A stretch of DNA of 64,000 nucleotides from JAAFIP01 sp031428975. Its GTDB lineage: Bacteria > Pseudomonadota > Gammaproteobacteria > Burkholderiales > Burkholderiaceae_C. Positions 24,087 through 32,429 of this stretch are shown here, piece by piece (the stretch's first letter is position 1; every line of letters starts with the position of its first letter). Below the pieces are notes generated by a model. That model searched no databases. It was not told where the DNA came from and worked only from the letters and a program-made list of their open reading frames with translations. The stretch is taken from assembly GCA_031428975.1 (NCBI GenBank), contig JANOYR010000062.1, forward strand, positions 13,916 through 77,915, given 5' to 3'. A program made the translations under genes and the position numbers.

Positions 24087-25367
24087 ATGACATTATCAAC
24101 AAAAAACGAGGCATCATCTTCACTGCAAGCTACCGCAGGCATGCGCGGCGTTCACTGGAACGAGCAGCGAATGGCGCGGCCGTACCGCCTTACGCTGCAC
24201 CAACTGCGCACGGCTGACGGCCAACAAACAACGGGCTACCTTTACAGCCAAACTGGCAATGAAAAAAGTGTGGTCTGCATCATGCACCCTCGCGAGTTGG
24301 GAGTGACGCACTATCTAGTGCCCGATATTTTGGACGCGGGCTACGCCTGCTGGATACAAGGTGCTCGCTCGGTAGGCAACGACCTGCGACTAGAGCACGA
24401 AACCGCCCTGTTTGATGTGGCCACTGGTATGACGCACTTGCACGCAGCTGGCTTTAGCGATGTTGTGCTACTGGGCAACTCAGGTGGTGCGGCTTTGTAC
24501 GGTTTGTATACCCAACAGGCTGGACTATCACCTGAGCGCCGTATTGCTACCACCCCCGCTGGCAGACCAACGAAACTGGATAATCTTGCCATGCCACTGC
24601 CCAGTCGCTTGGTATTCTTATCGCCCCATCCGGGGCCTGGCGCACTGCTGATGGCTTGCATTGATGCATCCGCCGACAGCGAAACCGATCCGTTTTCCAC
24701 AGTTGCGTCATTAAATCCGTTTTCTAAAGAAAATGGGTATGATGTCAGCGTCAAACAGTCAAAGTATGCTACTTATTTTGTAGCAAATTACCGCTTAGCG
24801 CAGCGCGAGCGAGTGGCTCGGATCGACGCTTTTGCCCATAGTTTGTTAGAGCGCAAAGCCAATGCTCGCAAGGCGCTTAAAAATGCAGCACCAGATCAAG
24901 CGTCCAACGAAAAGAATCAAATTGAAGCCGCCTTCGCACCGATTTTTCAGGTTTGGCGCACCGACGCAGACCTGCGCAGCTGGGATACCAGCATAGACTC
25001 ATCTGACCGCAAAACTGGCTCACTATGGGGCAACGACCCGATTGCATCTAACTACGGCAGCGTGGCATTTGGTCGTGTAGTTACACCCGAATCGTGGCTA
25101 TCGACCTGGTCGGGATTATCGTCCAACGCAAGTTTTGAAAAATTTGGCATGGGTTTGGAGCAGCCCACACTGGTGGTGGAATACAGCGGCGACCAAGCGG
25201 TTTTTCCCGCTGATTTAGACTACATCTACGCCAGCATTGGCAGCAGCCTTAAAACCCGCCACCGCGTACGGGGCAACCACCACGGCCATCCGCTGGCCGC
25301 TGGTGAGGAGTCAGGCCAAGTCGCGGCTGGGCGAATGATAGGCCAATGGCTCAAGGAGTCAGCATGA
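24087..25367 (+). CDS. Alpha/beta hydrolase
   Basis: Hydrolase of 426 residues with the nucleophile elbow LLGNSGGAALYG (Ser near residue 132), a likely acid in VVEYSGDQAVFPADL and a likely His in RGNHHGHPLAAG. It overlaps the aryl-CoA ligase start by ATGA, so the two are translationally coupled. It may free an aromatic acid from an ester or amide before CoA activation. Residues about 219-229 (YDVSVKQSKYA) are encoded by copy D of the 32-bp repeat. No signal peptide. Family subfunction not recognised. Confidence 0.8.
   Translation: MTLSTKNEASSSLQATAGMRGVHWNEQRMARPYRLTLHQLRTADGQQTTGYLYSQTGNEKSVVCIMHPRELGVTHYLVPDILDAGYACWIQGARSVGNDLRLEHETALFDVATGMTHLHAAGFSDVVLLGNSGGAALYGLYTQQAGLSPERRIATTPAGRPTKLDNLAMPLPSRLVFLSPHPGPGALLMACIDASADSETDPFSTVASLNPFSKENGYDVSVKQSKYATYFVANYRLAQRERVARIDAFAHSLLERKANARKALKNAAPDQASNEKNQIEAAFAPIFQVWRTDADLRSWDTSIDSSDRKTGSLWGNDPIASNYGSVAFGRVVTPESWLSTWSGLSSNASFEKFGMGLEQPTLVVEYSGDQAVFPADLDYIYASIGSSLKTRHRVRGNHHGHPLAAGEESGQVAAGRMIGQWLKESA
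24741..24772 (+). repeat. 32-bp repeat copy D, inside the hydrolase gene
   Basis: 24 of 32 positions match copy A. It shares GATGTCAGCGTCAAA with copy L at 62999, showing a subfamily. It is read in frame as part of the protein. Confidence 0.65.
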
Positions 25368-27025
25368 ACAGCATGAGGCCCATTGGCGTGCGCCAGCCCA
25401 TAGCAGGCGTGGTGTACCCCCCCGCTGACCGCTTAGCGCACTATATCAAACAAGGTGCCTTGGGAGTTCAAAGCCTCACCCAAGCGTTCACGACCGCATT
25501 TGCTGAGCATGGCAGCAGGGTCGCCATCAGCGGGCCAGAAGGCAATATGACCTATGCCCAGCTAAATGTGACTACTAGCCGCGTTGCTGCGGGTTTGATT
25601 GGTCTTGGCCTCAAGCCGCTGGATCGGGTCATTTTTCAGATGAGCAATTGTGCCGAGGTGTTGATTTGTTTCATAGCTTGCCTAAAGGCTGGCTTGATCC
25701 CCGTATGTACCCTGGCCCCTCACCGCGAACGTGAGATCGGCTATTTAGCTAAGCATGCCCAAGCCGTAGCCCATATCGTGCGTGGCGACGATCCACGCTT
25801 TGATGAAATCGCCTTCGCGCAGAAGATGCAACCACAAGCACCTACTCTACGCCACATCATTCAAACCCGTGGTGTACCTCAAGCAGGCACAGTTCAATTA
25901 TCGAATTTAATAGCAAACAATGACCATTTGACAGTGACATTGCCCAAAATAGAGATGGATCCGTTCCAAGTAGCCGTATTTCAACTCTCAGGCGGAACAT
26001 CTGGCGTACCCAAGATCATTCCACGGTTTCACAACGACTATGTGTGCCACATGCAGGCAGTGTCCAAAGCCTGCGGCTTCACGGCGGATGACCGCATTTT
26101 TAACCCCCTGCCCATGATGCACAACCTGAATATGGGCTGTTTCTATGGCCCTGCACTGCTGTGCGGGGCCACGGTGTGCGTCACGCCAGACATGCAAAAC
26201 ACATCATTGGTGCGTATTTTTAAGGAACAAAAACCCACTTGGGTAATGCTCACTGACCCGATCATCGCCAAGCTGCAAGTTGAAATTGATGCAGGCGAAA
26301 TCAGTTTTACAGACCTGCGCGGTATTGTTGGCCCCAACAGCGCCCCGAAGATGCGCGCGCTGACAGGCGCAGCCGCTTTCCATATATTTGGCATGACCGA
26401 AGGCGTCATCGCCTATACCCAGCCCCAGCATCCGCAGGCTGCGCTAGACCAGACAGTGGGACAACCCGTGCACAGCCTCGATGAGATTCGCATAGTAAAA
26501 AGCGGGAGTGATCCGCACAATGGCCAGCTAGCAGCAGAAGGCGAAATGGGTGATGCACAGTTTCGCGGCCCGTACACCATCCATGGCTACTATGCAGCAC
26601 CAGAGCGCCAAGCGGAGTCGTTCACCAGCGACGGATGGTACTGCTCAGGCGACTTAATGAGTTGGCGTGATATTGACGGCCAGCGTTATTACAGTTTCCA
26701 AGGCCGCACCAAAGACGTGGTGGACCGAGGCGGCGAGAAAATCAGTGCCGAAGAAGTAGAGTGGGCTTGTAATGCGCACCCAGCAGTGGCCGCCGCTGGC
26801 GTCATACCCATGCGCGATGCGGTGCTGGGTGAAAAAGTGTGTGTGTTCGTGGTGCTGAAAAACGGCTTTACGTCACTTTCTGTAGAGCAACTGGGCAACC
26901 ATTTGCAAGAGTGGGGAATGGCCAAATTCAAATGGCCTGAACGCGTGGAATGCATTGCCCAAATGCCACTGACGCAATCGGGCAAGATGTCCAAACCAGA
27001 TTTGCGGGCGTTGATTGAAGCCTAA
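25364..27025 (+). CDS. Aryl-AMP/aryl-CoA ligase (DhbE/salicylate-CoA ligase type)
   Basis: Activates an aromatic carboxylic acid with ATP, probably to the CoA thioester. 553 residues. Adenylation motifs: FQLSGGTSGVPKIIPRFHNDY (P-loop), NSAPKMR, FGMTEGVI, YCSGDLM and GRTKDVVDRGGEKISAEEVE, with the C-terminal catalytic Lys in QSGKMSKPDLR. The ATG at 25364 has AAGGAG and overlaps the hydrolase stop. The closest types are 2,3-dihydroxybenzoate- and salicylate-activating enzymes. No siderophore carrier genes are near and a salicylyl-CoA hydroxylase-like gene is, so catabolic CoA activation is favoured. Residues about 183-193 come from repeat copy E. Confidence 0.86.
   Translation: MNSMRPIGVRQPIAGVVYPPADRLAHYIKQGALGVQSLTQAFTTAFAEHGSRVAISGPEGNMTYAQLNVTTSRVAAGLIGLGLKPLDRVIFQMSNCAEVLICFIACLKAGLIPVCTLAPHREREIGYLAKHAQAVAHIVRGDDPRFDEIAFAQKMQPQAPTLRHIIQTRGVPQAGTVQLSNLIANNDHLTVTLPKIEMDPFQVAVFQLSGGTSGVPKIIPRFHNDYVCHMQAVSKACGFTADDRIFNPLPMMHNLNMGCFYGPALLCGATVCVTPDMQNTSLVRIFKEQKPTWVMLTDPIIAKLQVEIDAGEISFTDLRGIVGPNSAPKMRALTGAAAFHIFGMTEGVIAYTQPQHPQAALDQTVGQPVHSLDEIRIVKSGSDPHNGQLAAEGEMGDAQFRGPYTIHGYYAAPERQAESFTSDGWYCSGDLMSWRDIDGQRYYSFQGRTKDVVDRGGEKISAEEVEWACNAHPAVAAAGVIPMRDAVLGEKVCVFVVLKNGFTSLSVEQLGNHLQEWGMAKFKWPERVECIAQMPLTQSGKMSKPDLRALIEA
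25910..25941 (-). repeat. 32-bp repeat copy E, inside the aryl-CoA ligase gene
   Basis: 29 of 32 positions match. In the ligase frame it encodes IANNDHLTVTL, in the variable stretch before the P-loop. The high match and in-frame reading suggest a recent, tolerated insertion. Confidence 0.8.
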
Positions 27026-27093
27026 AGCCCTAAGCCTATAAATCGCACTGGGACTGCACACAGCGCACCAGAAAATATAAAGGAATTAATGCC

Positions 27094-27690
27094 ATGACTA
27101 AAACCACATTAAACGGCGTGCACCATTCCGCCCGCCCCACATGGAAACTCGAAGAAACTGTTACTTTTTACCGTGACAAAATGGGTTTGCCACTCGTTCA
27201 CGCCATATCTGCCAAAGGCTGGGGGCCTGATAACCATGCCGATTTTTTGCATTTCTTTTTTGACAGTGGCGGTGGCAGTACTATTGCATTTTTTTATTAC
27301 ATAGGCACGCAGCAACCCGACTGGGCTAAACCGCGTGAACATTATCAATACGTCGCCACGCATACGGCTTGGCAAGTCAACACGCGCGAGGAGCTGCTGG
27401 CTTGGCGCAGCAAAATAGAAGCTGCCGGCATTGAGTTTCAGTTCCAAATTGAACACGAAGTCATCGAATCGATTTACTTCAAAGACCCCAACGGCTACCC
27501 CATGGAAATCGCTTGGCAGATGCGGCCATTTTCAAAGCTTGACCACCATGATGCAAAGCGCACCCTGCAAGCGGCCATTGCCGCCGAACACGCTGGCAAG
27601 CAGGGCATTGCAGCCTTCACCTCTATCGAGCCGGTGTGGTTGCGCAAAGCGCAAGAAATTGCAGCAGATTTTGACAAAGCGGGGATTTGA
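27094..27690 (+). CDS. VOC-superfamily protein (glyoxalase/extradiol-dioxygenase fold)
   Basis: Protein of 198 residues with the VOC paired beta-alpha-beta fold: NGVHHSARPTWKLEETVTFYRDKMGLPL at the start and YFKDPNGYPMEIAWQM at the end of the module. Possible metal ligands are His10 or His11, a His in the HADFLHF segment and Glu in MEIAW. A C-terminal helical tail of about 45 residues follows. It could be a small ring-cleavage or isomerase enzyme in the aryl-CoA branch. Exact reaction unknown. Confidence 0.75.
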   Translation: MTKTTLNGVHHSARPTWKLEETVTFYRDKMGLPLVHAISAKGWGPDNHADFLHFFFDSGGGSTIAFFYYIGTQQPDWAKPREHYQYVATHTAWQVNTREELLAWRSKIEAAGIEFQFQIEHEVIESIYFKDPNGYPMEIAWQMRPFSKLDHHDAKRTLQAAIAAEHAGKQGIAAFTSIEPVWLRKAQEIAADFDKAGI

Positions 27691-27694
27691 AAAA

Positions 27695-27967
27695 ATGGCT
27701 ACCTTATTTGTCTTGGATGTTCCAGAATTTAGCGCAATCGTTCGCCATTGCCAAACTGATGCAAGCTTTCAAGTAAGTGTCCCCAAGCTTGGGTATTGGC
27801 GTATTGTGCGGGCAGGCGAGATCACCCTATACCGGAAAGAGCTAGGTTTCAAGCACGCCGTTTGGTACGGGGTGGCCACAGGCGGCTTGCTGGGTCACAT
27901 CACGCAGTTTGACCAACAAGCTTTGGTCATTTCTGACACACCAGCAGGAGCAATACATGAAGATTGA
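27695..27967 (+). CDS. Small protein of unknown function in the aryl-CoA branch
   Basis: 90 residues, MATLFVLDVPEFSAIV onward, five bases after the VOC gene stop and overlapping the flavoprotein start by 11 bases. It has no membrane segment or signal; a mixed pattern with KLGYWRIVRAGEITLYRKELGFKHA... suggests a compact alpha/beta fold. Family not recognised. Tight packing between catabolic genes argues that it is expressed and used, perhaps as a small subunit or chaperone of the hydroxylase. Confidence 0.7.
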   Translation: MATLFVLDVPEFSAIVRHCQTDASFQVSVPKLGYWRIVRAGEITLYRKELGFKHAVWYGVATGGLLGHITQFDQQALVISDTPAGAIHED

Positions 27968-29132
27968 CGTGATTGGCGCAGGGCCAGCTGGGCTCTATTT
28001 GTCGATGCTGGTCAAAAAGCGGCAACCAAACTGGAGCGTGACTGTATACGAACAAAACGCCCCCAATGCCAGCTTTGGTTTTGGCGTGGTGGTAGCAGAT
28101 GCAGGTTTGGCGCGGCTGCGCCAAGTAGATGCAGCCAGCCACGATGCATTGGTGTCCAATATGCGTTTTACCAACACACAAACCATAGTGCAAAAGGAGC
28201 AGGCAATTGACTTGCGGCAAGACAGCCCCAGTGGTGGTGCAATCAAGCGCTTGGATTTGCTGCGCGTACTAGGCGATGCTGCACTGGCTGCAGGGGTTAG
28301 CGTACATTACGGCCAGCGCATCAATGATTTTGCCGCATTGGATGCTGACTTGTTAGTAGGCGCAGACGGTGTCAATTCTGCTTTGCGCAATGCCAACGAG
28401 GCAGCTTTTGGCACGACACGCAGCCTGCTGACCAACCACTTTGCTTGGTTTGGCACATCACGCGTATTTGACAACCCTGCCTTGGTATTTCGCCGCTTTG
28501 AACACGCTGGACATGTAGGCTATGCTGTGGCGCATTACTACCCCTACTGTGACAACATGAGCACTTTTGTAGCTGAATGCGACCACGGCACGTGGCTGCG
28601 CATGGGGTTAGAAACCGCATCTGATTGGCAGCGCCAAGCCCTCTTTGAGGTTGTATTCGCTCCCGAGCTGGCCGGTCACACTCTGCAAGCTAACAACAAT
28701 ACCCTGAACACCGTTTGGCGGCAGTTTCCAGTGGTGCGAAATGTCCAGTGGACATCTGGCAACCAAGTTTTATTGGGAGATGCGCAGTCTAGCGCCCATT
28801 TTTCAATTGGCTCAGGCACGCGCATCGCCATGGAAGATGCAGCTGCGCTGGCCCAAGCCCTGCTGACACATAGCAAAAGTGTGCAAGATGCGTTAACTAG
28901 TTTTGTACAAACACGCAAACCTTTCAAAGACCGCCTAATTGCTGCATCACAGCTATCCTATGAATGGTATGAATGCATGGAACGACACATGGAAGCACTT
29001 TCCCCGCATGCCTTTGTGCACAGTTACATGACGCGCACTGGCAGGGTGGACAATGCAAAATTAGCATTGCAATTCCCAGAATTCATGGCGCAATGGGCAT
29101 ATGAGCAACGCATTAAAATACTCACCATTTGA
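27957..29132 (+). CDS. FAD-dependent monooxygenase, salicylyl-CoA 5-hydroxylase-like
   Basis: Flavoprotein hydroxylase of 391 residues. FAD motifs: MKIDVIGAGPAGLYLSMLVKK at the N terminus, ADLLVGADGVNSALR, and GNQVLLGDAQSSAHFSIGSGTRIAMEDAAALA. The ASFGFGVVVADAGLARLR segment resembles salicylyl-CoA 5-hydroxylase and the N-terminal half of 2-aminobenzoyl-CoA monooxygenase/reductase. AGGAG precedes the ATG at 27957. With the upstream ligase and downstream thioesterase it would make gentisyl-CoA from salicylyl-CoA. The substrate assignment is inference. Confidence 0.8.
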   Translation: MKIDVIGAGPAGLYLSMLVKKRQPNWSVTVYEQNAPNASFGFGVVVADAGLARLRQVDAASHDALVSNMRFTNTQTIVQKEQAIDLRQDSPSGGAIKRLDLLRVLGDAALAAGVSVHYGQRINDFAALDADLLVGADGVNSALRNANEAAFGTTRSLLTNHFAWFGTSRVFDNPALVFRRFEHAGHVGYAVAHYYPYCDNMSTFVAECDHGTWLRMGLETASDWQRQALFEVVFAPELAGHTLQANNNTLNTVWRQFPVVRNVQWTSGNQVLLGDAQSSAHFSIGSGTRIAMEDAAALAQALLTHSKSVQDALTSFVQTRKPFKDRLIAASQLSYEWYECMERHMEALSPHAFVHSYMTRTGRVDNAKLALQFPEFMAQWAYEQRIKILTI

Positions 29133-29163
29133 TAGCAAGCATTGACCATATTACGGTGACATT
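29132..29163 (-). repeat. 32-bp repeat copy F, filling the gap between two coupled genes
   Basis: 28 of 32 positions match. It begins at the last base of the flavoprotein stop codon and ends two bases before the thioesterase ATG. Its CGGTGACATT part supplies the only purine-rich ribosome-site candidate (GGTGA). Confidence 0.8.
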
Positions 29164-29165
29164 GT

Positions 29166-29663
29166 ATGAATATCTCTCAAAATCTTGCTATCGTAGAGCA
29201 AGTCATCAGTGTGCAGCCATTTGTGGTGCGTCGCCGCGTGATTTGGGGTGAGACAGATGCCGCTGGAGTGGTCTACACCAACCGCTACATGGACTATACG
29301 GCTTCGGCCAATATGCTGTTTATGGCGCATGCTTTGGGTGAAGGACAAGGTTTAACGCTTACCCAAGCCAAGCAACGCCACGGCATTGGCACGCCATGTA
29401 AAGCGCTAAGCGCCGTATTCTACGCACCACTGCGCTGTGACGAACTCTTTGACATGCGGGTACAGGTCAGCCGCATTGGCAACACCACGTTTGAGCTACA
29501 GGTTATAGCTACGGATTTGCAAGACAAACCGCTCTTTGAAGGCCGTAACACTATTATCACTATCGGCCATTCAGACGGCAATGCCACACGGGCTGCTGTT
29601 CCCGTGCCAAACGCGGTACGTCAAGCGCTGCAAGCCTATGTACGCACACCACCGATTGCATGA
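29166..29663 (+). CDS. Hotdog-fold acyl-CoA thioesterase (4-hydroxybenzoyl-CoA thioesterase type)
   Basis: Thioesterase of 165 residues. The family motif is RRVIWGETDAAGVVYTNRYMDYTA, with the active-site Asp/Glu and Tyr-x-x-Tyr region. It would hydrolyse the hydroxylated aryl-CoA to the free acid plus CoA. It is last in the plus-strand operon, 13 bp from the convergent SDR. Its start context is formed by repeat copy F. Confidence 0.85.
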   Translation: MNISQNLAIVEQVISVQPFVVRRRVIWGETDAAGVVYTNRYMDYTASANMLFMAHALGEGQGLTLTQAKQRHGIGTPCKALSAVFYAPLRCDELFDMRVQVSRIGNTTFELQVIATDLQDKPLFEGRNTIITIGHSDGNATRAAVPVPNAVRQALQAYVRTPPIA

Positions 29664-29676
29664 AAATATCCGTAAG

Positions 29677-30489
29677 CTATATGCTCAACAAAGCACCATC
29701 GACCACAATATCTGCGCCGTTGACCAAACGCGATTCGTTGGATGCTAAAAATACTACCGCATAGGCAACATCGTCGGGCTCCCCCAAACATTGAAAAGGG
29801 TGCAAATCCTTCAAAGCTTGCACCGCCCTGTCTGCGCCTACATGCTTTGCTGCCGCATTCTCACTAAGCGGAGTTCTGATATAGCAAGGATGGATAGCAT
29901 TAATGCGGATGTTATAGCTTTTTTTAGCACACATCACGGCCGCTTGCTTGGTGAGACTGCGTACACCGCCCTTGCTTGCGCCGTACGCCGAACCTCCCGG
30001 CGTTCCCACGTAGGCGGCCACAGAGCCAATATTGATAATTGAACCACCACCCGAATCCTTCATCAAAGCTACCGCTTCACGCATGCCTAAGAACGTACCA
30101 TCTAAATTAACGTCCATGATGCGTCTCCAGTCTTCAAAGCTAGTCAGCTCAAACGATGGTGGGGGCGGTAGCGCGATGCCTGCATTGTTGACCAACACAT
30201 CTATTTTTCCAAAACGTTTGACAGTCTGGGCTAGCACGTCGCGCCAACTGGTTTCTAGTCGCACATCAAGTTGAAAAAATGCAGCAGGAATACCTTGATC
30301 ATGCAATATTTTTAATGCCGCATCTGCGTGCGCGAATCCGACATCGCTTAAAACTACGGCAGCGCCATCTTGCCCTAATCGCAGTGCAATCGCAGCGCCT
30401 ATGCCACCTAAAGCTCCAGTAATCAAGACAACTTTACCTTGGACGCGCCCTATGCGTGACACGCTAGGATGCATATTTTTATCCATCAT
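29677..30489 (-). CDS. Short-chain dehydrogenase/reductase
   Basis: NAD(P)-dependent SDR of 270 residues. Cofactor motif VLITGALGGIGAAIA, structural LVNNAGIA, catalytic Ser in INIGSVAAYVG and Tyr-x3-Lys in SAYGASKGG. It starts at the Bug stop (TAATG overlap) and is last in the minus-strand aromatic operon. Substrate unknown; a diol or hydroxy acid dehydrogenase role is plausible. Confidence 0.88.
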   Translation of the reverse strand: MMDKNMHPSVSRIGRVQGKVVLITGALGGIGAAIALRLGQDGAAVVLSDVGFAHADAALKILHDQGIPAAFFQLDVRLETSWRDVLAQTVKRFGKIDVLVNNAGIALPPPPSFELTSFEDWRRIMDVNLDGTFLGMREAVALMKDSGGGSIINIGSVAAYVGTPGGSAYGASKGGVRSLTKQAAVMCAKKSYNIRINAIHPCYIRTPLSENAAAKHVGADRAVQALKDLHPFQCLGEPDDVAYAVVFLASNESRLVNGADIVVDGALLSI

Positions 30490-31463
30490 TATTGTGGTTC
30501 AAGACCGACCTTTTTAATGACTGCGGCCCAACGCTCCACCTCGCTTTTGAGAAAAGCCGTAGAGTCGACTTGACTTTTTGGTGCGGGGAAAAGGCTGATA
30601 TCGCGCATTTTGCCGACAATTTCGGGCAAAACCAGTACCCCATTCATATCCTTGTTGATCTTGGACGCCAAATCCGCAGGCATACCCTTAGGTCCCAACA
30701 ATGAAAACCAACCAACTGCTACATAGTTGGGCACGACATCTTTAACCAACGGAATATCCTCCAAGCCTGGCAAACGCACCGCAGTGGTGACGGCTATAGG
30801 CTTGATACGCCCAGCTTTTACCAAAGGCAATAGTGGCGCAATGCCGTCCACATAATAGTGCAAATCACCTTTTACTAACGCTGCAATAGCTTGCGCGGGT
30901 TGGTTAAATGGCACATGTTGCAAACTGACCCCTGTACCCTCCGCAATACTATGCCCAACTAGAAATGGCAGCGTCGCCTGTTCGGGGCTACCAAAAGGAG
31001 TTGCGCCAGGTTTTGCTTTTGCTGCTTTGATCATGTCTGGCAAATTTTTAGCGCCAAGGTCGTTGTTCGCCACAATCATCATGGGTGAATCAGCCACAAT
31101 GCCCAGAGTAGTGAAGTCATTGACAGGGTCATACTTCGCTGCTTTAAGAATTTTAGGGGTAACCAGCACCGCACCAGCATGGGCGAACATGAATGTGTGG
31201 GTATCAGCCGAGTCTTTCACAAAATTCATGGCGATCATGCCACCTGCACCCGGGCGATTGTCAATTACTACTGGTTGCCCCCATAATGCTGAAAGGCGTT
31301 CACCCACCATGCGCGCTGCAACATCTGGCACGGTACCTGCTGGTGCCCCTAAGACCAGTTTAATGGGTTTACTGGGCCAGCTCGATTGAGCACATGCAAT
31401 GCCGATGCTGCTCGTAGCAACTGCTGCTACGATGATGGTTTTAAAAAATTGGCTGCGTTTCAT
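30489..31463 (-). CDS. Bug-family TTT receptor
   Basis: Periplasmic receptor of 324 residues from the ATG at 31463, which has AAGGAG; an upstream in-frame start is weaker. Signal peptide MKRSQFFKTIIVAAVATSSI then GIACAQ. Motifs: KLVLGAPAGTVPDVAARMVGE, VVIDNRPGAGGMIAMNF, LQHVPFNQPAQAI. The loop usually reading PFxxGG is GAPAGTVPD, a variant. An orphan receptor, probably for an aromatic acid used by this operon. Confidence 0.9.
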   Translation of the reverse strand: MKRSQFFKTIIVAAVATSSIGIACAQSSWPSKPIKLVLGAPAGTVPDVAARMVGERLSALWGQPVVIDNRPGAGGMIAMNFVKDSADTHTFMFAHAGAVLVTPKILKAAKYDPVNDFTTLGIVADSPMMIVANNDLGAKNLPDMIKAAKAKPGATPFGSPEQATLPFLVGHSIAEGTGVSLQHVPFNQPAQAIAALVKGDLHYYVDGIAPLLPLVKAGRIKPIAVTTAVRLPGLEDIPLVKDVVPNYVAVGWFSLLGPKGMPADLASKINKDMNGVLVLPEIVGKMRDISLFPAPKSQVDSTAFLKSEVERWAAVIKKVGLEPQ

Positions 31464-31500
31464 AGTGAAGTCTCCTTGGTGGTTTACAGTTAAAAAGAAA

Positions 31501-32427
31501 TTAAAGTTTGACACTCATTTGGCCTTTTAGTCCTAGCATGGCGCGTGCCTCGTTGGGAGTGGCTATTTCTAAACCCAGTGACTCCAAAATGCTTCGGATG
31601 AGTTTGACTTGATCAGCGTTGCTTGTGGCTAACTCGCCGCGTCCAAGGTACAGCGAGTCTTCTAGCCCTACACGCACATTACCCCCCATCAACGCGGCTT
31701 GGGTAATCAGTGGCATTTGCCTGCGTCCCGCACCCAACACAGACCATAAGTAGTTATCGCCAAATAACTTGTCTGCAATACGCTTCATGTGCGTAAGATT
31801 CTCTGCGTCACCTCCAATTCCGCCCAGCACACCCAGCACGAATTGAATAAATGGATTTTTGACATACCCACGTTTAACAAAATGCTCTAGCGTGTATAAG
31901 TGACCCACGTCGTAACACTCAAATTCAAAACGAGTACCTAAGGGCTTAGCTACTCGCTCAAAGAGTTGCTCAATATCACCAAAAGTATTGCGGAAAAAAC
32001 CATTGCGCGAGCCTTCCAAAAATTTGGGCTCCCATGGATATTTCCAATCGGTCATTTTTTCTGCGGCAGGAAAAAAACCAAAATTCATAGTGCCCATGTT
32101 GCATGAAGCCATTTCAGGCGCAATATCTAATGCGGCTTCAAGTCTCTGATCCATGGTCATGGTGGCAGCCCCACCAGTCGTAATATTGATAACTGCATCA
32201 GTTTTCGCGTGGACAGGTGCAAGTGCCTCACGGTATAGCGCTGGTTCAAATGCTGGGCTTCCGTCTTCTGGATTGCGCACATGCAGATGTAAAACTGCAG
32301 CACCAGCCTGAGCGGCTGCAATCGACTCCCTCGCGATCTGTTCTGGTGTAATAGGTAGATATGGTGACATGCTTGGCGTATGTATAGAACCAGTAATAGC
32401 GCAAGTGATGATGACTTTATGCGCCAT
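31501..32427 (-). CDS. BKACE-family beta-keto acid cleavage enzyme
   Basis: Zinc-dependent enzyme of 308 residues (former DUF849). Family motifs: VIITCAITGSIHTPSMSPYLPITPEQIA, AAVLHLHVRNPEDGSP with the His-x-His zinc pair, NITTGG, and GNVRVGLEDSLYLGRGELA. Members condense a beta-keto acid with acetyl-CoA to give acetoacetate and an acyl-CoA. Its place after a FAH hydrolase suggests it handles a keto acid from ring cleavage. It starts two bases after the FAH stop. Confidence 0.88.
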   Translation of the reverse strand: MAHKVIITCAITGSIHTPSMSPYLPITPEQIARESIAAAQAGAAVLHLHVRNPEDGSPAFEPALYREALAPVHAKTDAVINITTGGAATMTMDQRLEAALDIAPEMASCNMGTMNFGFFPAAEKMTDWKYPWEPKFLEGSRNGFFRNTFGDIEQLFERVAKPLGTRFEFECYDVGHLYTLEHFVKRGYVKNPFIQFVLGVLGGIGGDAENLTHMKRIADKLFGDNYLWSVLGAGRRQMPLITQAALMGGNVRVGLEDSLYLGRGELATSNADQVKLIRSILESLGLEIATPNEARAMLGLKGQMSVKL

Positions 32428-32429
32428 AT

